In this document: one piece after another, positions 57,301-64,000 of the stretch | How the letters are laid out: each line of letters starts with the position of its first letter | Position numbering within the stretch: the first letter of the stretch is position 1 | Source of the DNA: Zygnema cylindricum | Lineage: Eukaryota > Streptophyta > Zygnematophyceae > Zygnematales > Zygnemataceae | Direction of reading: 5' to 3' | Assembly: GCA_037447655.1 (NCBI GenBank) | Contig: JBBHKE010000691.1 | Span: 41,467 to 105,466 of the forward strand | Length of the DNA stretch: 64,000 bases | Notes under the pieces: generated by a model | Seen by the model: the letters and a program-made list of their open reading frames with translations, nothing else | Databases searched by the model: none | What the model was told of the DNA's origin: nothing | Made by a program: the position numbers and the translations under genes

Positions 57301-57631
57301 GTAACGCTCTCTTTACAATTTGACCATTGATGTCACATGCTAACTCCACGCTTCCCTTTTCCGTAGCCTCCACACGGCTATCATCCGCGTAGTAGATTCG
57401 ACGAGTCGGAATCAGAGTAAGGGTTTAGAAGTAAGCCCGGTTACCGCACATGTGGGAAGAGCACCCGGAGTCCATAATCCATCCATTCTCTTGAGGCCCC
57501 TCCATGAGATCTTTTGCAAGGGCAAAGAAATCATCATATTCCGGTTGCGGAAATCTGACCACATCATCTTTTTCCCCCAACGATTCGTCTTGTGGCGTCT
57601 CATCAAATGCAAGGAACGCCGCATTTTTCAC
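54348..57631 (-). pseudogene. Pol of copia E (protease, integrase, RT, RNase H)
   Basis: Protease WIMDSGCSSHMC; pre-integrase NVLWHKRLGHVHHEKLDKMV; integrase with HLDVWGQSKVPSFSG, CDNWGEYISNAF and PEQNGVSERLNRT, so the D, D (as CDN), E triad is visible; RT with [14 protein letters not shown] and ALYVDDLLLLS (catalytic Y-V-D-D intact) and DLGEAKYIMGIQVE; RNase H end VWCDNQAAIAIASNP and KICREAYGLRG. In-frame stops sit at several points, twice TAG where copia B has CAG (RQW and RQIVGS). A frameshift breaks RNase H at about 54.9 kb. Confidence 0.8.
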
Positions 57632-57655
57632 CGGTTGTTTTGGTGCTGACCCATT

Positions 57656-58492
57656 TCATGGTGGTTCCTCCGATCGCACCTTCCATCCCGCACGGTAAAT
57701 TCCTGTTTCACACGCTTTTATAAAAGCTGGGCACAGCCGGAAAACATGACCTTGACCGAAGCAATAGACACACCTATCATATTGCCTATAATTAGGATTA
57801 GGGGTGAAGTTCTTATTTCCGGAAAATCCAGCCGGCCTATATGTCGGGGCATTGTACCCTACCGCTGATTTTCCACCATTCAATGCTATCTTAGTTGCCT
57901 CTTCCTCTATAATCTAAGCTTCAGGTACAGTTATATTCCATCTAGCCTTCTCCAACCTTTTCAATTGTTCCGCGGCTCCTTTATATTCAGTAGGAAGCCC
58001 TCTCATTAAAATCATAGCTTGATGATAGGGAGGAAAATTCCCCCCAGAACATGCATTTTCCGACAACAAAAACTTCAAGCCATTACAATAGGAGTTCATA
58101 TCACCCCTGGTAATTTTATAATCCCAAATTTTCCAAGCAGTTATAACCTCATTCTGCTCACAAGCTAGGACATATGAGTCCCGCAAAGCCTTCCATATAT
58201 CAGATGCTTTAGAGATATTGATATATGTCATGTTCAGATCTTCGGACAAGAGTAGTTTGAGAACATGGAATGCATCCTCATTTTACTTTTCATAATCAAA
58301 ATCCGTATCCGGAAGAACACCGGAAATCACATCATACAATCTCACTTGCTTAAGGTAAGACTTAGTCAAATCCGCCCAATATAAATATTTGTCGCCATTA
58401 AACACCTGAATCCGTGAGGGTGGGCTCGTGACTTGTTGATTTGAGGCAATCGGTGACCCAGAGGAGGAAGAAGAAGCACCAACAGTTGCCAT
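57656..58492 (-). pseudogene. Gag of copia E, starting inside the LTR
   Basis: The ATG at 58490-58492 lies inside the 5' LTR: M-A-T-V-G-A-S-S-S-S-S-G reads to SNQQ at the LTR end and into VTSPPSRIQVFNGDKYLYW. The UBN2 part includes ITAWKIWDYKITRGDMNSYC and QAMILMRGLPTEYKGAAEQL. A TAA is at about 58.28 kb and a TAG at about 57.91 kb. The knuckle CVYCFGQGHVFRLC is at about 57.76 kb. Confidence 0.75.
58421..58433 (-). promoter_or_regulatory. Diverged primer-site position of copia E
   Basis: On the minus strand AGTCACGAGCCCA lies exactly where the other copia copies have GGTTATGGGCCCA. It differs at four positions, all transitions, and keeps the reading frame (V-T-S-P instead of V-M-G-P). It no longer matches initiator tRNA-Met well. 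Its complement could fit an anticodon arm with CGU in the anticodon position. Confidence 0.45.
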
Positions 58493-59246
58493 AATATTCA
58501 GATTACAAAAGAGGAAACTCTCACGGAAACCACAAAAAGACGAACTTCACAATGAAGTCCCTAGCAAACCATACACACACTAGGTCTCCAAATTTGCCAC
58601 AATATTAAAAATATAACAAAAAAACCACATGCAGAATTTCATAGGGTCATGCCAAAATGTCACAATGATCTTGTAATTCAAAAAGACACAAAAACTGCTT
58701 CGCAGTTTTCCATTCACTGAATTCCTAACTCCAAAATATTATAAGTCCTTCATATACAAAGTGAACCTACAGCTGATCTAAACCCTACCACATTTACCGT
58801 GGTGTTTCGGTACACTAAACATTAATCAAACTAAACCCCGCCATCTACTGTACAAGTATTTACATCAATCCTTAACCCTAGCCGCTTCTAAAGTACGTAG
58901 TCAAAGTTAGCCCGCTGAAATGACGGCTCGGTCAATATTTCTCTTCCAAAAATGACGGCGAACTCCGTCGGCCGTTCGCGAATTCATTCATCACCGAAGA
59001 TGGACCTCCACGTGTAAATATGGCCCCTCAAGTAAATATGTACTTTGTCAACCAACTCAACAAAGCTTGACTTCCCCACGGACCGACACGTGTACATAAA
59101 GTTTACCAAATCTGTGAACTCCCTTTGGAGTTACATACCACACCACATCTTGTCTACATCAAATCAGTCTGTACACAAAAACTGGCTAAGTCTAGACTCT
59201 CTTTCTCACACACGAGATATAGAAAGGACTAAAGATTTCCAAAACC

Positions 59247-61125
59247 AACATCGATCAGGAGAGAGCTTTCGAGGAACTTAAAGGGAAGTTGACCTCTGCC
59301 CCTACACTGGTGTATCCTAATCATGTTGGGGAATTTGAAGTTCTAATCACTACTGATGCATCTCATAAAAGTCTAGGTGCAATCATAAGTAAAAAAATCA
59401 ACAAACATTTTCATCCTATTGTTTTTGAGTCCAGAAAATCCAATAATGTTGAAAAGAACTATCCAATACAGGAAAAGGAATTACTTGCAATTGTTCATGC
59501 ATTGGTGAAATGGCGTTGTTATTTGCATAATAAAGAATTAACAATTCATTGTGATAATAAGGCACTCTCGTATCTAAAGAGATTGAGTGATGCACATATT
59601 ATAACTGGCAGACAGGTTAGGTGGATGCAGAAATTGACATATTTCAAATTTAATGTCAAACATATTCCTTAAAAGACAAATGTAGTGGCAGATCTTGTTT
59701 GTAGATGTTTTGAAATAAATGCGATGGTTCGGGGTGAATTGTTTGTAGATGTTATTAGAAATGGTAAGGATAAAGATCTTTATTTTGTCGTGATTTGCAA
59801 TAATATTTTGGGAGGGAATTTTGACCCATTCAATGAGAGGCATGTCAAAAACTTTAGAATAGAAGATGGTTTACTGTATTTGCAAACATGGGATAGATTA
59901 TGCATTTCTAAAATAGAAGACCTAAGAAAACAACTTTTACAAAAAACCTATGAGCATTTAGGACATCTAAGTCGAGATAAAACTCTTAGTCAGTTACAAA
60001 GCATATTCTTTTGGCCCGGGATGGCAAAAGGGGTGTGGAAACACGTAGAAAGTTCTGTCCCTTCCCAAGAGAGTAAACCTAGTAACCAAAAAGCAGGAGG
60101 TCTCTTAAAACCTTTAGATATCTCCAAAAGACCTTGGGAATCTTTCAGTATGGATTTTATTGTCAGGTTGCCAACAACATTTATAAGAAATGACAGTGTC
60201 ATGGTGGTGGTCATTAGGTTCAATAAAATGGCAATCTTTATCCCTTGCAAAACTACTCAATTAGTTGTAGATATTGCAAAGTTATATTTTGACAACGGGT
60301 CAGTCATCATGGAGTTCCCCTGTCTATAGTGAGTGATAGGGATTCTAAATTTACATCTGCATTTTGGAAACAAATGCAGCATAATTTAGGCATTGAAATT
60401 AAAATGAGTACCTCTTATCATCTTTAGACAGATGGACACATAGAAAGGATGAACCGTACATTTGAGGGAATTCTTAGGACTGTTTGTAGTGGAGCTCAGA
60501 AACATGGGAAATTAAACTGCCATTAATGAAATTTGTATACGATTGATGTATACAAGCTAGTACAGGATTCTCACCATTTAAAGTTGCAAACAAATACTAA
60601 CCCAGAGAAACATTAGACTTAATAACACGGGTCACCAAAGAGAATAGAGGTTTTGGAACAAAGTTTTGGAAATACATTCAAACAATTTGGAAAACAGTAT
60701 GGGATGCATTAATAGAGGCACAAAGGAGGCAAAAATTAAATGCTAACCGCAAACGGGGTGATTGGGTGGTAAGCACAGGTGAGAAGGTTTGGCTTTCTAC
60801 AACTTATTAGAAGTGCAAGATCGGGGGACAATCGCATCCTACGTTGTAATTTGCTCCTAAGTACATTTGACCATTTACAATAATCGAGATGATATCGTCA
60901 GCTGCAGCCAAATTGGACTTTCCGCCTTCTAAAAAAAATTATCCAATAATTCACATTAGTCAGTTGAAACCAGCAAATCTTCCACTAACTGAAGGAGAAT
61001 TGGAATACGATCCCTTAATAATTATAGAACCTGAGGTCCACAGATGGGTAATAGATTGGGTTGGTCAACGGTTCAAAATCGGCAATACTATATTTTGGCA
61101 AGTGCATTATCTAGGAAGGTCGTAA
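59247..61125 (+). pseudogene. Pol remnant of gypsy G2 (RNase H, integrase, chromodomain)
   Basis: RNase H ITTDASHKSLGAIIS keeps the catalytic Asp that G1 has lost. Integrase: GHLSRDKTLSQLQSIFFWPG; zinc finger HVESSVPSQES has lost both Cys; core Asp in SMDFIVRLP; later frames hold SDRDSKFTS and the E region (HIERMNRTFEG) with stops between. The chromodomain-like part at 61.02-61.12 kb reads EPEVHRWVIDWVGQRFKIG. More decayed than G1. Confidence 0.75.
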
Positions 61126-61254
61126 GATTAGTTAACTTTAGAAGATAAAAATTCTGAATTTTTACAAAGGTATTAGAGAGATAATAATATAGAAGCCTCG
61201 TCTTAAGAGTGAAATGTGTTTTAACTGAGGTCAGTTTAAAATTAAAAAGGGATG

Positions 61255-62222
61255 ATTTAACAGTAATAATAGATCGAACTTGGTCGTAAATAGGTAATTC
61301 AGGGTTACAAATATAAAGATATCAATTTGGTCAACATTCGTGAACAAATCGCGCAGTTTGGAGTTCTATTTCAATAGATATAGTGATGGGGTGTATTTAG
61401 GTGACACCGCGGGGTCAATCTAACAAGTGGGTATCATTGTAACAGGTTAAGGGTCAAAATTAGCCGCAAAATTTCAAGCGTACGTATATAAAGTACTAAT
61501 ACTCAATAAGTAAATGTGATGGTTCGTTTGGTACAATTTTTAGCACGAAACATCATAAGTTAAAATTTGTAAATTTTGTAAGTAGTTTCGCGTGTAAAAT
61601 TTGTGACGCGCGAACGTGCGAAGTCACATTTCAATTCGCACGCACTTTTGCACATAAATATTACATAGTAAAATGTAGCGTTTCATTGGTTAGTAAATGC
61701 AAGGTAGTTAGTGGGAGATTTGGCACCTTTTTGTATAGGTCAGTTTGAATCCTCGTTGATCAATGATTGGCCCAAGTAAAACCTGTTCAACGGAGTGTTG
61801 ACTCTAGCCTGGCGAGTCTAGGGCGATGATGGATAAATAGTGAGGTCTAAGAGAAAAGTAAACATATTTTCCTTTGGAAAAATTTGTGGAAATTCTGATT
61901 GATCTTGGTCCTGAGCGATTAAAACCAAATAGGAGCTATGGCATTTTTGCATTGAAATTTCTTACAAACAAAGTAGTGTTTTAGTAGTTAAGAGATTGAA
62001 TTACTAAGAGTGGAGAGTAGTGGAAAACACTTTAAAAGAAGGGTTGAGCCACGAGGGGAAGAGACCAAGCTAATGTTATGTGGACAGAAGCTTCTTCTAA
62101 TTTAAAGTTTATCTTTATGTGAGTGCTTTCCAATGTGGATGTGTATTTTCCAATGTGTGGAATGTGTGGTTGGAATTGGTTTTAGTAATGGGATTTTCTG
62201 AGAGGTAAGGGATCCTATTACA
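61255..62222 (+). repeat. 3' LTR of gypsy G2
   Basis: It starts TTTAACAGTAATAATAG (TG mutated to TT) after the purine tract AAAAAGGGATGA, and ends GGATCCTATTACA. It is about 968 bp and more diverged from the G1 LTRs than those are from each other. Confidence 0.8.
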
Positions 62223-62899
62223 GAAAGGAACAACATTATAAGTGTTTCTTTTGCCCCCCCTATAGTACAACTTTTTCATGGCTACGCACCTTACATTTTA
62301 TTTAAGCCTTTTGTTTGTTCGTCGCACCTTTGTTTGCTCCCCAATAGCTCTCGATTTGAGGTGCAAACAAAACCGAGGTACGAAGTATGTATCCAGTAAG
62401 TTAGGGACAAAAGACCATAAATGTGAAGCACTTAAGCAGAATAACACATAAAAAAAAACAAAACTAGATAGGTTAAGCAATCAAACGCTACCAAAATACC
62501 CAACACAAATACAACCCGATAGAAAATTAATGGCAATATTATCTTTCATCTAACCAACAATAGATAACGGTATGTTATCTCAAAAAAATGGCGAACCGAA
62601 ACGTATGTGAATAAAAAACAAAACCACATTAAAATATCACCACATGGTACCTGAAATGTAGCTGAACTATTAAATCTGTTCATTATGTAGCCAACCACCT
62701 ACAAAATTATTATGTACATAGACTACTCGTTAATATCATGTAAGCAAACAGGCTAAAAATAACAACGCAAATCTTATTGCGGAAGTTCCAAATTATAACT
62801 TATACGTAGTTCGCACTTCTGATTCACGTAAGTGCAGAGGTGCCCGATTGGTTTCAATTAAAACAAGTGATTAATAAAATAACTAATGGTCTTTCAAAC
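62223..62899. other. No gene recognised
   Basis: AT-rich spacer between two gypsy LTRs; no motif-bearing frame. Confidence 0.5.
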
Positions 62900-63864
62900 T
62901 CTAATAGGATCTCTTACCTCTCAGAAAATCCCATTACTTCATTCAATTTCAACCACATATTCCACACATTGGAAAATACACATCCACATTGGAAAGCACT
63001 CACATAAGGATAAACTTTAATTTAGAAGAAGCTTCTGTCCACATAACATTAGCTTGGTCTCTTGCCCTCGTGGCTCAACCCTTCTTATTAAAGTATTTTC
63101 CTCTACTCTCCACTCTTAATAATTCTATCTCTTAACTACTAAAACACTACTTAGTTTGTAAAAGATTTGAATGCCAAAATGCCAATGCTCCAATTTGGTT
63201 TTAATCGCTTAGGACCAAGATCAGTCAGAATTTCCACAAACTTTTCCAAAGGAAAAGATGTTTACTCTCCTCTTAGTCTTCACTATTTATCCATCATTGC
63301 CCTAGACTCGCCAAGCTAGAGTCAACGCTCCGTTGAACAGGTTTTACTTGGGCAAATCATTGATCAGCAATGACTCAAACTGACCTATGCAAAAAGGTGT
63401 GAAATCTCTTACTAACTACATAGCATTTCTAACCAATCAAAAACTACGTTTCACTACGTAACATTTACGTGCAAAAGTGTGCGCAAAAAGAAACGCGACT
63501 TCGCACGATCGTGCGTCGCAAATTTTGTAAGCGAAACTTCTTACGAAATTCCATAAACTGAAAGTGACGTTTCGTACTAAAAATTGTACGAAACAAACCA
63601 TCCTATGTACGAAACGTTTCATTATAACTTCATGAAACGTGCACCCGAAATTTCGGTACTAATTTGACCTTTAACCCGTTTTTATGATACCCGCTTGTTA
63701 TTTAGACCCCTCGCTGTCGCCTGAATACACCCATCGCTATAACTTTTGATGTATATCTCCAAATCCCGTGATTCTTTCGCGGATGTCTACCATATTTAGT
63801 ACTCTATAATCATAACTCCTAAATACCCCTTTAGGAACAAGTTCGATTAGCTATTACTGTTACA
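62900..63864 (-). repeat. 3' LTR of gypsy G3
   Basis: About 965 bp, aligned along its full length with the G1 LTRs but clearly more diverged, so it is an older insertion. Confidence 0.8.
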
Positions 63865-64000
63865 TCATCCCCTCTTTTTTTTTAACAGACCACAGTTAAA
63901 ACACATTTTATTCTCAAGACGGAACTTCTATATTATTATACCTCCAATACCTTTGCAAAAACTCAGAATTTTCATCTTCTAGCTTTCTTAGATAATGCAC
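62900..64000 (-). mobile_element. Gypsy element G3, 3' LTR and tail of pol, runs off the window
   Basis: An LTR at 62900-63864 in the same orientation as G1 starts (plus strand) TCTAATAGGATCTC and ends CTGTTACA. After it come the polypurine tract (minus AAAGAGGGGATGA-like) and the end of the pol region, whose plus-strand text TAGATAATGCAC matches the chromodomain end of G1. The rest of the element lies beyond the window. Confidence 0.8.

Larger units (their letters stand above)
53506..59246 (-). mobile_element. Copia element E, full length, mismatched flanks
   Basis: LTRs at 53506-54320 (3') and 58434-59246 (5'), about 815 bp each. On the minus strand they start TGTTTTGGAAACC and end CAAATCAACA. 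The polypurine tract (minus GGTTTAGGGGAGTG) is beside the 3' LTR. The flanks do not match: the left flank is copia D integrase (CAACT), the right flank is gypsy G2 RT/RNase H (CAACA or AACAT). This suggests recombination between two copies in different hosts. The coding region is the best preserved of the copia set but has about eight stops. Confidence 0.8.
59247..62222 (+). mobile_element. Ty3/gypsy element G2, 5'-truncated
   Basis: Same family as G1 on the opposite strand. It begins in the RT/RNase H join (the DQERAFEELKGKLTSAPTLV region) directly at copia E, and runs through RNase H, integrase and chromodomain into a 3' LTR at 61255-62222. Gag, protease, most of RT and the 5' LTR are missing. 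Confidence 0.85.

Noticed and set aside
38610-58492. Reassigned stop codons (TAG read as Gln)
   Set aside because: Several TAGs align with Gln in sister copies (for example at RQW and RQIVGS in copia E). However, other stops fall at Tyr, Lys, Leu, Arg and Trp positions and include TGA and TAA, so point mutation in dead elements is the simpler explanation.

Overview
The window is nuclear DNA from a eukaryote with introns, and most of it is transposable-element and low-complexity sequence. A plant-lineage host (streptophyte or other alga, or plant) is the best guess. The reasons are a PMR5N/PC-esterase (TBL-type) gene fragment at the left edge, Ty1/copia and chromodomain Ty3/gypsy elements of plant-like type, and a gypsy primer-binding site resembling the complement of the 3' end of plant initiator tRNA-Met. 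A DNA polymerase iota gene would be unexpected in a land plant, so an alga is favoured. The species cannot be fixed from this sequence alone.

Layout. 1-812 is one exon of a TBL-like PC-esterase gene joining the end of one esterase domain to the start of another. 2.4-8.2 kb is a nest of DNA-transposon-derived elements: PIF/Harbinger-like elements with TTA duplications, and a 3.2-kb foldback with TA duplications that was itself hit by a Harbinger-like element and by a copia LTR. 8.6-12.9 kb is a copia element with intact LTRs but a mostly lost pol (A). 12.9-15.8 kb is an AT-rich minisatellite split by a solo LTR. 16-24 kb holds LTR fragments, a 205-bp tandem duplication, a hAT-like MITE, a 1.3-kb foldback, a TA-type MITE and a TCCAATGT-type minisatellite. 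24.3-31.4 kb is a spliced DNA polymerase iota-like gene that carries a polymerase-eta-type ubiquitin-binding zinc finger and a terminal PIP box, with several lesions. 31.4-37.4 kb has no gene I can name. 37.4-64 kb is a nested stack of LTR elements: copia B inside the LTR of copia F; copia D inserted just after F's primer site; gypsy G1 inside D's LTR; copia E after the remaining part of D; then a 5'-truncated gypsy G2; then the start of gypsy G3.

Two points stand out. First, all recognisable copia copies share an unusual 5' architecture. The primer-binding site (GGTTATGGGCC) matches the anticodon arm, not the 3' end, of initiator tRNA-Met, and the gag start codon lies inside the LTR, so gag is read straight through the primer site (Gln-Val-Met-Gly). 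Second, the polymerase gene combines an iota-type catalytic core with an eta-type tail, and lacks the expected catalytic glutamate.

Nearly every retroelement ORF carries stops, frameshifts or deletions, so no element here looks autonomous. All coordinates were read by eye. Exon and repeat boundaries rest on splice-site consensus, alignment of repeat copies and target-site duplications seen in the sequence.
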